Source of the DNA: Stieleria magnilauensis
Lineage (GTDB): Bacteria > Planctomycetota > Planctomycetia > Pirellulales > Pirellulaceae
NCBI GenBank assembly: GCA_007753675.1
Contig: CP036432.1
Span: forward strand, 8,682,233-8,746,232
Direction: 5' to 3'
DNA length: 64,000 nucleotides
The position numbers and the translations under genes were made by a program. Positions 9,305 through 18,289 of the stretch are shown in pieces. Every line of letters starts with the position of its first letter. Position 1 is the first letter of the stretch. A model generated the notes under the pieces. That model did not search any database. It was not told the origin of the DNA and was given only the letters and a program-made list of their open reading frames with translations.

Positions 9305-9494
9305 GCAGGTGTTAGCGGAACGGCGCGAGGCGTCCGGTGTGGGCGTTGCAAACGCGGTGAGGGACCGGAGGGCTTGCGCCCTACCGCTAACAAATAGCAG
9401 CAGGTGTTCGCGGAACGGCGCGAGGCGTCCGGTGTTGGCGTGGGAAACGCGTTGAGGGACCGTAGGGCTTGCGCCCTACCGCTAACAAATAGCT
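9305..9494. repeat. Two tandem 95-bp copies of a REP-like palindromic repeat (family A)
   Basis: Copies at 9305-9399 and 9400-9494 are nearly identical. Each carries GGCGCGAGGCGTCCGGTG on one side and GGGCTTGCGCCCTACCGCTA on the other, and can fold into an imperfect hairpin. Related elements lie near 40.9 and 62.2 kb. The pair fills the gap between pspA and the zinc-ribbon gene. Confidence 0.8.
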
Positions 9495-9532
9495 GCACGT
9501 GCATTCGTTTCCTAACATGAGCTTGCCGTTCC

Positions 9533-10813
9533 ATGAATGCATCCGATTGTCGTTGCCCCGCGTGCGGCCATCCGACCTCCTTCTTTCGTCTCTGGTGCGA
9601 CGGCTGCCACGCACCCTTGCCGCATCCCGCATTCGAACCGGCGCCCGCGGACGTCATCAAGAAAGAGTCCGAACGGAAGCAACTTTATCGACGAGTCTTA
9701 GCCGATCTGGAGCAGCTTGCTCGGTCATGCGAAGTGCCAGGCGATCAGGCCGCGACGATCCATGCGTTCTATCGAAAGCAACTGGGCGAACTCGAACATC
9801 GAAACGCGGAGCGGTCAGAGACGATCGCGATTGACAATCTGGTTCGCGGCGCAAGGGCCGCGGCGCAAGCGGGACGCTATGAGCAGGCGATCGAGTCGTT
9901 GCGGTCGTTGGACCGGCAGCATCCCGGCATCGTCCCAACCGAATCGATGTCGCGGGAGATCCAGGCCCGGGAGGTGGAGGAGCGAACCGAACGCGAAGTC
10001 GACCGACTGGTCGCTTCCGCACGAGCGTGTCTGCGACGAGGGCAAGTCGACGAGGCGCAACAACAACTTTCTCGGGCACGCGAGTTGCGCCCCAATAGCG
10101 AAGCCGTACAACAGGCATTGGCCGCAGTCCAGACCCGGCGGGCGGCCGAGTCGGTTGAATCCACTGTCGGCCCGACGGAGTCGCTCGATCAGGTCGCAGC
10201 GGATCGTGTCGAAGCGAATCAAGTCCCAGCGAATCAGGTCGCAGCGGAACAGGTGCAACAGCCGCCGGTTGACCAGCAGGTTGCCGTCCCCGACACCGCT
10301 CCAGAGTTGCCATCGGCGGGCGAGGAACCGCCCGCTGTGCAGCCGACCGATCCGATGTGGAATCCGATGCCGTCCCAACGTCCGACGCCGGCCGCGCGGA
10401 GCTTTGCGGTGGAGGACGAGGAGGTCCCCAGTGCGACGCAGCGGTTGATCGATTCGGCGTCGCAATGGTCCGCGGTACTCAAGCCGTTTCTGCTGGACAA
10501 CGTCGGCTGGTTCGTCGGTGCGTTTCTAGTGATTGCCGGTTTTGTGGTCTTGATCGTATCGTTCTGGGGCAACATCGAACAGAACCAAGTGCTGATGCAC
10601 TCTTTGGTTTACCTGTCACTGGCCACGACCACCGGCATGTTTTTCGCGATGGCGTACTTCATGCGATTGAAGTACCCGCAACTGGAAAGTTCCAGCAATG
10701 TGTTGCTGGTGATTGTTGCATTGTTGATTCCCTTGGTGTTCGCGGCTGCGGTCTTAACGACGTTGGTGCCCGGTGCGACCGGCGATGTCATCGTCCAAGC
10801 CGGCATGAGGTAA
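9533..10813 (+). CDS. Zinc-ribbon/TPR-like protein with C-terminal membrane helices (upstream half of split membrane protein)
   Basis: The N-terminus carries a short zinc ribbon (Cys6, Cys8, Cys11 then Cys22, Cys25). Helical, TPR-like repeats follow to about residue 205, then a Gln/Pro-rich linker with an ANQV-type repeat. From about residue 322 there are three membrane helices (WFVGAFLVIAGFVVLIV; LVYLSLATTTGMFFAMAYF; VLLVIVALLIPLVFAAAVL). The frame ends with TAA and the next gene begins at the very next base in the same frame with more membrane helices. The two may therefore be one protein interrupted by a stop, or two coupled genes; GAGG just before the second start could serve as its ribosome site. 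The function is not recognised. Confidence 0.75.
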   Translation: MNASDCRCPACGHPTSFFRLWCDGCHAPLPHPAFEPAPADVIKKESERKQLYRRVLADLEQLARSCEVPGDQAATIHAFYRKQLGELEHRNAERSETIAIDNLVRGARAAAQAGRYEQAIESLRSLDRQHPGIVPTESMSREIQAREVEERTEREVDRLVASARACLRRGQVDEAQQQLSRARELRPNSEAVQQALAAVQTRRAAESVESTVGPTESLDQVAADRVEANQVPANQVAAEQVQQPPVDQQVAVPDTAPELPSAGEEPPAVQPTDPMWNPMPSQRPTPAARSFAVEDEEVPSATQRLIDSASQWSAVLKPFLLDNVGWFVGAFLVIAGFVVLIVSFWGNIEQNQVLMHSLVYLSLATTTGMFFAMAYFMRLKYPQLESSSNVLLVIVALLIPLVFAAAVLTTLVPGATGDVIVQAGMR

Positions 10814-13800
10814 ATGATGAATCCACTGGCCATTGTCATCGGGCTCGTGTTCGGTGTTGTTTCCGCGGCAGCCTTCTATGGCGTGTCGATGATCACGTCG
10901 GGTTTGTTCGCCCGTCCGTTTTATCGGACCTACTCGCGGGTCTTGATCGGTATCTGTTGTGTGATGTTACTGGCACCGGGTTTGCGTTTTCTCGCTGCGT
11001 CGAATCCGTTGGCCGGAGCGATCGGGTTGGCGATGACTCAGTACCTGGCGATGGCGATTCTGGGTTACGGGGTGTACCGATTCAATCGCGACTTCATCAA
11101 ACGGGTCTTTCTGCGGCGAAGGACAACGACGTTCTTCATCTTTGGCACCCTGGCCTACGCGACGGTGGTGACGTTGACGTTCTTGCACGTTGCGGTCGGC
11201 GGCACGCCGTCTTGGGCGGGACACGGGCACGGCCTGATCACGTCGGCTCACTACGGGCCGCTGCTTGTTCTGTTGGCCGTGATGTTGTTCGACACAGACA
11301 ACCGACTGAAATCATTGCACAACGAACCGCGTCGCTTCAGCCGATTCACGTTCGTCGGTTACGCGATTTCGTTTCTGGGTGTTTCGGTTTCCACCGTTCC
11401 GATTGTTGCCGACGCGTTCCATCGGCTCAGTTCGATGGCCGTGGATTCACCGTGGATACAGAGCGTGAGTGCGGCGGAGGCGTTGTTGATCTCGATCGGT
11501 TTGTATGGATGGCTGGTTTGGCGTTACGAATCGATTCCGCCGTTGTTCTTGCTGCTGCTGGCGATCATTGCCGAATACCATGTGCTGGTCACCCAGTGGG
11601 TGCTGCAGGCATTCGGGCCGGAAAGCTGGGGGCTGGCGTCGCTGCCGCTGTTTGCCGGAATCACGCTGCTGGATCACTACTTTAGCCATTGGGATCAGCG
11701 CAAGCGGGAGTCCGACGAACGACGGTCCATTGCAGGTGAGCGATCACTCGACACGATGCTCGAATCGCTTCGATTTGCCACGCCATTTCGGATCGTGCAA
11801 TGGGGTTTGGCAGCGGCGCTGTTCGGTGTCACCTTTTGGACGCATTTCTACACTCCAGCCGTCGCGCCGGTTTGGCTCGGTGTCACATTTGCCGTGTACT
11901 GCGTTTTCTTTTTGCTGACTTCGTTTGTCCGGCGACAACCGACGCTGATCTATCTGGCCGGCGGCCTGGCGGGGCTTGCCGCGTTCTTCGGTGTCGCACC
12001 TGCCGGCGGCCCCGTTGCGACGGTGGTGCTGGCGGGTATCGGTTCGGTCGCGGGACTAATGGCCTGGGCGGGCGAGCGACGGGGGCTGAAACTCTGTTGG
12101 CGGACACCGCTGGTCGACGTTTCGATGCTGGCGTCGGTGTGCGTCATCGGACTGGTGTTCTCACGCCACATCTTCGGCGCCAATCCGTACCACTTTCATG
12201 CCGTCGGAATGTTAGACGGGATCGCGTTGGCGGGATCGATGTTGGGCTGCATCGCGTGCGCGTTGCAGTATCGATCGCAACTGCCGATGTACTTCCTGAT
12301 GATCGCAGCGGTCACGTTGATCCCGGTGTGGAGTGCGGGGCTGGGGCTGTTGGCAGCGATCGCCGCCACGTGGCTTGATCACACATTTGCAGCAGGTCGA
12401 CGCCTGTCGGTCGGCGACCGAGTCCGCTGGTTCGACCGTGTCGGGCTTCCCTTGGCCGATGAATTGCCGGGGCTGCTGTCGCGTCCCCTCTCGCTCGGTG
12501 GGATTCCGTTGGCGTTGCTGGGGCTTGCAATTTCGATCGTGCATGTCGTGCAAGCTGATTTTTCCGGCAGTGTGTTGTGGGGGGCCGCGATCGCTGCTTT
12601 GGTGCTGGTGTTGCTGACACGCAACTATCGCGAGCCATGGCTCTACGTCACGGGTATTCTGGCCACCTACTTCGCCGTGGGTGCAGTTGCCCAGCGATAC
12701 TGGTTCACGGACTGGGCGGCCGATGAGGTCGTTGCTGGTCAGATGACGATTCTGTCGGCCGTCTCGTTGCTCGGATGGCTCGTCGCCGGTGGCTGTGCCT
12801 GGTGGTGCACGGCATGGCTGCGGCGTTGTGCGGAAGAGAAAGAGTCGTCGGTCGTCGCCAATCGGGCGTACTACAGCGGTTGGTTGTTTCACGTCACGGC
12901 GATCGTTGCTGTCGTCCCACTGGCGGGCAACTGGGGTGTCTGGCTGAGTACCGACCTGCCGTTGTGGACGATGGGTTCGGCTTCGCTGGTGGCGATTCTG
13001 TTTGCACTGGCGGCGTCGGTCTACCGGACGCAATTGGCATCGTATTGTTCGTTGACCGCGCTGACACTGGCCGTGTTCAGCGGGATGGAATCGACTACGT
13101 GGATGACGGTCCAAACGTCGACGATCCTCGCCGGTCTCAGTCTTCTCGCCGCCCTGGTGTCCTGTTTTGGGTTCAAACGCTTGTCGGATGCGGGGCGATC
13201 CGAACAGTCGTCGGCGTCGTGGATGATCGCTCTGCCGGCGCTGCCGGCGGAAGGGTTGGGGCTGTGGATCCGTCCCTTGGCGACCTATGCGTTGCTGTGC
13301 AGTCCGATTGCCGTGCTCGCATCGATGCACAGCGATGCGACATGGTCGTTGAGTCATCTTTGGATCCGGCCGGCGCCGATGACCTTCGCCCTGGCAAGCG
13401 TCACGTTTCTGTTGAGCACCCGTGCCTATCGCGTTGGCGCCATCTACGTCGCTAGCGTTGTGCTGGCGTTTGCGGCCATCCATTCGGCAGCCCAAGTCGG
13501 GTTGAACGAAGGTTGGCTAGGCGACGATGGAAACGGCGTTCACTTGTTGGTCGGATCCGTCATTGCGTTGTCGAGTTGCTTGATCGCAATCACGGTGACC
13601 TGGGCAATCAATCGGCGGCTTTCACGCGTTGACCCCTCCCGTGAATCCGATCTACGTGCCAACCGCGAATTCTATAGCGGAATCTTGCAGCATCTGGCGC
13701 TGCTGCTGGCCGCATCGTGTTTGATCGGCCTGTCCGGCATGTGCTTTTTCGATTCGGCATCGTTTGCGGCGTCAGCGCCTCTGCATTCTTTGACGGCGGT

Positions 13801-16800
13801 GGTTCTGACAGTTGCATTTGGGATTTCCGGAATCATCTACCAGTCGCGTTTGCAAACGTATGCGGCCTTGGGTTCGGTATTGATTGCGGTGCTGGCCGGA
13901 GTCGCGCTGTGGGTCGGTCCGTCGGAACACTTGGCCGACCAAACGCTTGCGATGGCGTTGATGGCGTCAGTCTTTGGTATCGCTTCGTGGTGCTGGCTGC
14001 CGGCGGAAGGTACCGGGGCGGACGGTGAAGGCGAGGGGCGAAGCGGTGGTATGGCGTGGCGATTGATCCGATGCTGGGAACATCCGCCGTTGCCGTTGGT
14101 TTCGCGAGACCGAACGTTGTGGACCAAGCCGCTGGCGCAAACGTCGACCGTCGTGGCAGCGGCCACGCTCGTCCCGCTGGCGATGCATTGGGGGCAAATG
14201 CCGATCTGGATGGCCGTTCAACCGATTTTTCTGGCATCGTTGGTTTGGTTGATCGCCACCTTCACTTACGGATTCGGCATGCTCGCGGTGCTGGATCAAG
14301 CCGCCACTTCATCTGGGCGTGCCGGTGGCAGGATGCGATGCGATGCGATTGAACGACGATTGCTTTATGTGGCTGCCGTTCTGACGTTCGGTGTCGGCGT
14401 TCACTTGACCACTCACTTCACCACGCTCGCGATGCTGACCGATCGCATTGCAATGGCATGGCACCTCGTCCTTGCCGCGAGTTTACTGTTGGCCGGTTGG
14501 TGCTTGGCGGCGGTGGTTTCGATGCACCTGGCGGTTTCGGCCGACGGAGACGCTGAGGACTCGTCGAGGCGGCAGTCTCGGGAACTTTACAGTGGATTGC
14601 TGCAACACCTTGTTGCGACAATCGGTGTGTTGGTTCTGCTCGGTGCTGTGATGCTGGGGCTGGCCGGAAATGAACTGTCGTTGCCGCTGGCTCTCTCATG
14701 CGGCATCCTGGTGGTCGTGTTTGCCTTGTCGGGCGGCACCTATCGGACACAGTTTGGCAGCTATCTGTCGCTGGCGTCACTCGGATTGATGGTGGTCCAT
14801 CTGGTCCTGTTTGCCCCAGGGCGTTGGGACGTAGGCGGTTGGGGACCGGACGCGGCCATGGTCGCCGCGGCAAATTCGTTGCTCGGTTTGGTCCTGATCA
14901 CGATCGCCGTGGCCAGCGATCGAGCGGTGAGCCATCGAAAGGGCGTCGATGGATCAGAATCCACCGGCGGGCGTCGCCTGCCGCCCAGCATCTGGACGAC
15001 GTTGCGGCTGCCGCTTCAAGGCGATTCGTGGTCATCGTTGTGGTTCCAGCCGCTTTGCCACGCTGCCGTTCTGTTTGCTCAGATTGGTGTCACGATCGTT
15101 TTGGTCCAGATCGTGTGGCAGGGCACCTGGGCTGGATGGGCGATGCCGGGGTTTGTCACGTTGATCGTCGCTGGGATGGTCTGTGCGATCGCCGCGAAAC
15201 TCTATGACAACGCGTTGTTGACCTACCTCGCCGCCGCTCTCGCTGTGGTGAGTATATTTCCGTGGTTCCCGGGAGGCGGAGGAACGGATCCGCGAGTGGG
15301 CGTCACCTGGTCGCTGATCGCGATCGTTTTCTGGGTGGTCGGTTATGGTTGCGAGCGGTTGGGCGGGGCTACATCGGAGCATCCGAGGAACAACGCTTCT
15401 GATTCTCCGTTGGTTCGAATTTACGAACGGCCCCTGATCCGGTCGTCGGCGGTGCTGGCGATCATCGCAATCGCTCAAAGCCTTTACGCGTGGAAGGTTG
15501 ATTCGCCGACGGCTTCGCTGGTGCCGATGTTGGTCGCCAGCGGCATCGGCACGTTGACGTTATTGCTCGGTGCCCGCTCGATGAATGTCTTGCATCGGTT
15601 TTCGCTTGGGCGTCTGCTGGTCTACCTGGCGTGTCTGGCGGTCACGGTGTGTGTGTTGGTGGTTGCTTCTACAAACGCCGGTGTGCTGTCGATCGGTCCG
15701 GCGGCGGCACTGACCGCCTTGTTCCTGTCGGGGGCCGGTTTGTTGACGATGGAGTGGGGGCGAATCGAGAGCGTGACGAAACCGCATCGAGCGGCCGGTA
15801 TCGTGACGTTTGCGAGACCGCTGTCCAACTTTGCAGTGGGACTTGCCATGGCGGCATCGCTGGCGGCAATCTTGATTGCGATCGGAACGGCCGGTTACGA
15901 CACGGGACCGGTGCTGATCACCAGTTTTGCCCCATGGGTGCAGCGTCTGGCACTGGGCCCGATCGCGTTGACGTTGACGTTGGCCGCGGTAGTGAGTTTG
16001 CTGACCGTTCGGGCATCACGCAAGGTGATCTGGTTAGACGTGGCGGTGGTGCTGGGAAGCACCGGCCCGTTGTTGCTGGTCAACGACGCGATGGGGTGGT
16101 CGGCCGCCTCGTTGATGTTCATCGCGTTGATCGCGATGAATGGTTTGGTCGTCATGGCTCGCTTGGTCAAGTTCGGATCACAGCGTGTCCAGTCTTGGTT
16201 GGGGCTCTCGGATGCCTGCTGCGAACGCTCGTTCTATCGCTGGCCGTTGGTGGTCGCGTCGGGATGTTTGCTCGTGCAGTCGGTCAGTTTGCTGCTGATT
16301 CGTTCGGGCGTGGCGGAACCCGACCCCAACTGGAATTGGTTGTTGGGCGGCGGTCTGTGCGTTGCGTTATTCTTCCACGTCATCTACCTGCGACCTCATC
16401 CCGCGCTGGTGCACTTGTTGATTGCAAGTACGGTGATCAGCTTTTTCGGAGCCTGTCTGAAACGTGGCTGGGACGTCACCCCGGATGTCGCGTTGTCCGT
16501 GATGGGGTTGGTTTGGGGGATGATCGCGGTTCCGCTGAATCGCAGCGTCGGAAAACGCATGTTATCGATACTCCGATTGCCGATCACCGCGACCGAAGAG
16601 GCGGCGATGGGGCGCGCGTTGGTCGGCTGGGCGATGGGCATGACCAGTTTGGCCGTCGCAATCACGTTTCCGATCTTCCGGATCGTTCGTCCAGACTTTC
16701 CGAACTTGACGGTCACGTTGCTGCTGGCGTCGATCAGTTGCCTGTTGACGGGCGTGAGTTGGCGAAACGTCTACGCAACCATCGCGTCGGCGATCCTGTT

Positions 16801-17995
16801 GCCGATTGGCCTGGTGGCGACCGTCGTCCTTTATGGGGATCCGATGTTGTCGCGCGACTTTGCCGCATTGGCGACCGCGGGATTTGCATTGGGCTACGTC
16901 GCGATCGAGTTCGGATTCCGGTGTCACGCGAATTCCAACGCCGGGGCGTCCGATGCCTCTGTGGACGACTATACACGAGGTGTCAGCCGCTCGTTGATCA
17001 CGCTTTCCCATGTGATCGCGTCGGTCGCAGTCGTGATCACCGCGGCATCGATGACGATGTTGAACCCCTCGCCGGTATTCGCCATCGCGATGGCTTTGGT
17101 TGCGGCCAGTTGGTTGTGGATGGCTTGGGAATCGGGACGCGAGTTGCTGGTCTACTTGTCGGTTGCGGCGATTTTCGCATCGTTGATTTACCTGTGCACC
17201 TCGCTGTTGGGAATCGCGTTTGAACGCAGCACCCTCGGGGCGTTTTCCGTCGTCGGATACAGCTTTCTGCTGTACGGGGCCAATATTCTGATCGGCCGCT
17301 CGCAGAATCCGCGGGCTGGCGTGTTCTTGAATCCGACCTATCACATGGCGCTGCTTTCGCCGGTCGTCTTGATGCTGGTGACGCCACTGGATCAGAAGGC
17401 GGTAGCCGCATTCACGTCTCTGGCGGCCGGCTCGTTCTACCTGGTGGTTTCGCATCGCACGCACGCTCGATGGACGGTCTACGTTGCCGCTGCCCTGTTC
17501 AACTTGGCGATCTATCTTTGGATTCCGGAGGCCAAGCAATGGACCGGGCTGGCACAGGTCTATGTGATTCCGGCCGCCGTCACGGTGTTGATCTTTGCCC
17601 AGTTGCATCGCAAGGACTTGAAGCCGCGAGCGCTCAGTGGAATTCGTTCAGCCGCCGCGGGCGCCATCTTGGCCGTTTCGACCTTCGAAGTGTTCTTTCA
17701 GGAGGATGCGGGACTGACGCAGTTCATCGTCGTCCTGATGCTCAGCCTGATCGGGATCGCGACAGGGATTTCGTTGCGGATTCGGCCCTTCGTTTCGATC
17801 GGGATCGCGTTTTTGGTGATCAACGTTCTGGGCCAACTCGGGCTGCAATTTCACCGCGAAGGAGGCGTCATCCGGGCCGTGATCCTGATCGGCTTTGGCA
17901 TGCTCGTGTTGTTGGCCATGATCTTTTTCAACATCCACCGTGAACGGATCCTGCGTCGCTACCGGGGATTCGTCGCCGATGAGAATTGGAGCTGA
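10814..17995 (+). CDS. Giant polytopic membrane protein of 2,393 residues, function unknown
   Basis: Nearly the whole protein is hydrophobic helices separated by short, often Arg-rich loops, with no soluble catalytic domain that I recognise. Internal duplication is visible: a loop-plus-helix motif recurs as YYSGWLFHV, EFYSGILQHL and ELYSGLLQHL, spaced roughly 260-300 residues apart. It begins directly after the TAA of the upstream zinc-ribbon gene and in the same reading frame, so it may originally have been the C-terminal part of a protein of about 2,820 residues. Two consecutive ATG codons start it; GAGGT lies six bases before the second. Such very large DUF2157-like polytopic proteins occur in planctomycetes. 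Transport or envelope roles would be guesses. Confidence 0.8.
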   Translation: MMNPLAIVIGLVFGVVSAAAFYGVSMITSGLFARPFYRTYSRVLIGICCVMLLAPGLRFLAASNPLAGAIGLAMTQYLAMAILGYGVYRFNRDFIKRVFLRRRTTTFFIFGTLAYATVVTLTFLHVAVGGTPSWAGHGHGLITSAHYGPLLVLLAVMLFDTDNRLKSLHNEPRRFSRFTFVGYAISFLGVSVSTVPIVADAFHRLSSMAVDSPWIQSVSAAEALLISIGLYGWLVWRYESIPPLFLLLLAIIAEYHVLVTQWVLQAFGPESWGLASLPLFAGITLLDHYFSHWDQRKRESDERRSIAGERSLDTMLESLRFATPFRIVQWGLAAALFGVTFWTHFYTPAVAPVWLGVTFAVYCVFFLLTSFVRRQPTLIYLAGGLAGLAAFFGVAPAGGPVATVVLAGIGSVAGLMAWAGERRGLKLCWRTPLVDVSMLASVCVIGLVFSRHIFGANPYHFHAVGMLDGIALAGSMLGCIACALQYRSQLPMYFLMIAAVTLIPVWSAGLGLLAAIAATWLDHTFAAGRRLSVGDRVRWFDRVGLPLADELPGLLSRPLSLGGIPLALLGLAISIVHVVQADFSGSVLWGAAIAALVLVLLTRNYREPWLYVTGILATYFAVGAVAQRYWFTDWAADEVVAGQMTILSAVSLLGWLVAGGCAWWCTAWLRRCAEEKESSVVANRAYYSGWLFHVTAIVAVVPLAGNWGVWLSTDLPLWTMGSASLVAILFALAASVYRTQLASYCSLTALTLAVFSGMESTTWMTVQTSTILAGLSLLAALVSCFGFKRLSDAGRSEQSSASWMIALPALPAEGLGLWIRPLATYALLCSPIAVLASMHSDATWSLSHLWIRPAPMTFALASVTFLLSTRAYRVGAIYVASVVLAFAAIHSAAQVGLNEGWLGDDGNGVHLLVGSVIALSSCLIAITVTWAINRRLSRVDPSRESDLRANREFYSGILQHLALLLAASCLIGLSGMCFFDSASFAASAPLHSLTAVVLTVAFGISGIIYQSRLQTYAALGSVLIAVLAGVALWVGPSEHLADQTLAMALMASVFGIASWCWLPAEGTGADGEGEGRSGGMAWRLIRCWEHPPLPLVSRDRTLWTKPLAQTSTVVAAATLVPLAMHWGQMPIWMAVQPIFLASLVWLIATFTYGFGMLAVLDQAATSSGRAGGRMRCDAIERRLLYVAAVLTFGVGVHLTTHFTTLAMLTDRIAMAWHLVLAASLLLAGWCLAAVVSMHLAVSADGDAEDSSRRQSRELYSGLLQHLVATIGVLVLLGAVMLGLAGNELSLPLALSCGILVVVFALSGGTYRTQFGSYLSLASLGLMVVHLVLFAPGRWDVGGWGPDAAMVAAANSLLGLVLITIAVASDRAVSHRKGVDGSESTGGRRLPPSIWTTLRLPLQGDSWSSLWFQPLCHAAVLFAQIGVTIVLVQIVWQGTWAGWAMPGFVTLIVAGMVCAIAAKLYDNALLTYLAAALAVVSIFPWFPGGGGTDPRVGVTWSLIAIVFWVVGYGCERLGGATSEHPRNNASDSPLVRIYERPLIRSSAVLAIIAIAQSLYAWKVDSPTASLVPMLVASGIGTLTLLLGARSMNVLHRFSLGRLLVYLACLAVTVCVLVVASTNAGVLSIGPAAALTALFLSGAGLLTMEWGRIESVTKPHRAAGIVTFARPLSNFAVGLAMAASLAAILIAIGTAGYDTGPVLITSFAPWVQRLALGPIALTLTLAAVVSLLTVRASRKVIWLDVAVVLGSTGPLLLVNDAMGWSAASLMFIALIAMNGLVVMARLVKFGSQRVQSWLGLSDACCERSFYRWPLVVASGCLLVQSVSLLLIRSGVAEPDPNWNWLLGGGLCVALFFHVIYLRPHPALVHLLIASTVISFFGACLKRGWDVTPDVALSVMGLVWGMIAVPLNRSVGKRMLSILRLPITATEEAAMGRALVGWAMGMTSLAVAITFPIFRIVRPDFPNLTVTLLLASISCLLTGVSWRNVYATIASAILLPIGLVATVVLYGDPMLSRDFAALATAGFALGYVAIEFGFRCHANSNAGASDASVDDYTRGVSRSLITLSHVIASVAVVITAASMTMLNPSPVFAIAMALVAASWLWMAWESGRELLVYLSVAAIFASLIYLCTSLLGIAFERSTLGAFSVVGYSFLLYGANILIGRSQNPRAGVFLNPTYHMALLSPVVLMLVTPLDQKAVAAFTSLAAGSFYLVVSHRTHARWTVYVAAALFNLAIYLWIPEAKQWTGLAQVYVIPAAVTVLIFAQLHRKDLKPRALSGIRSAAAGAILAVSTFEVFFQEDAGLTQFIVVLMLSLIGIATGISLRIRPFVSIGIAFLVINVLGQLGLQFHREGGVIRAVILIGFGMLVLLAMIFFNIHRERILRRYRGFVADENWS

Positions 17996-18068
17996 GGTGA
18001 TGCTGCGGCGCGACTGCTGTCAGTGTGAGGTTGGGGGCAATGAGGCTTTGGTGGAGGCGGATGGGTTG

Positions 18069-18218
18069 GTCAGAAAATGGGTGGTCAAAAAATGGGTGGT
18101 CAAAAAATGGGTTGGTCAAAAAATGGAGTGGTCAAAAAATGGAGTGGTCAAAAAATGGAGTGGTCAAAAAATGGAGTGGTCAAAAAATGGAACGGTAAAA
18201 AAATCGAACGGTAAAAAA
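18069..18218. repeat. 15-16 bp minisatellite (family E)
   Basis: About nine to ten tandem units of TCAAAAAATGGAGTGG and close variants (TCAAAAAATGGGTGG, ending in TAAAAAAATCGAACGG). The array lies between the end of the giant membrane gene and the convergent esterase gene. Its core, ATGGGTGGTCAAAAA, resembles the ATGGGGTGACAAAA units at 27.3 kb. An ORF through the array is repetitive and not regarded as real. Confidence 0.9.
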
Positions 18219-18289
18219 AATTGGGTGTGTGGAGTGATTGGGGCAGCGACGAGCAAGGTCGTCGTCGCCATCATTCTGCCCCGAATCAA

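Noticed and set aside
9305-9494. Integron attC sites
   Set aside because: The palindromes lack the R/L box core sites, there is no integrase, and the elements do not bracket cassettes.
12212-13495. A 427-codon minus-strand frame inside the giant membrane gene
   Set aside because: Rich in Arg, Gln and Pro with no domain, and antisense to a continuous run of membrane helices.
18069-18218. Short regular repeats resembling a CRISPR array
   Set aside because: Units are 15-16 bases and directly abutting, with no unique spacers and no cas genes.
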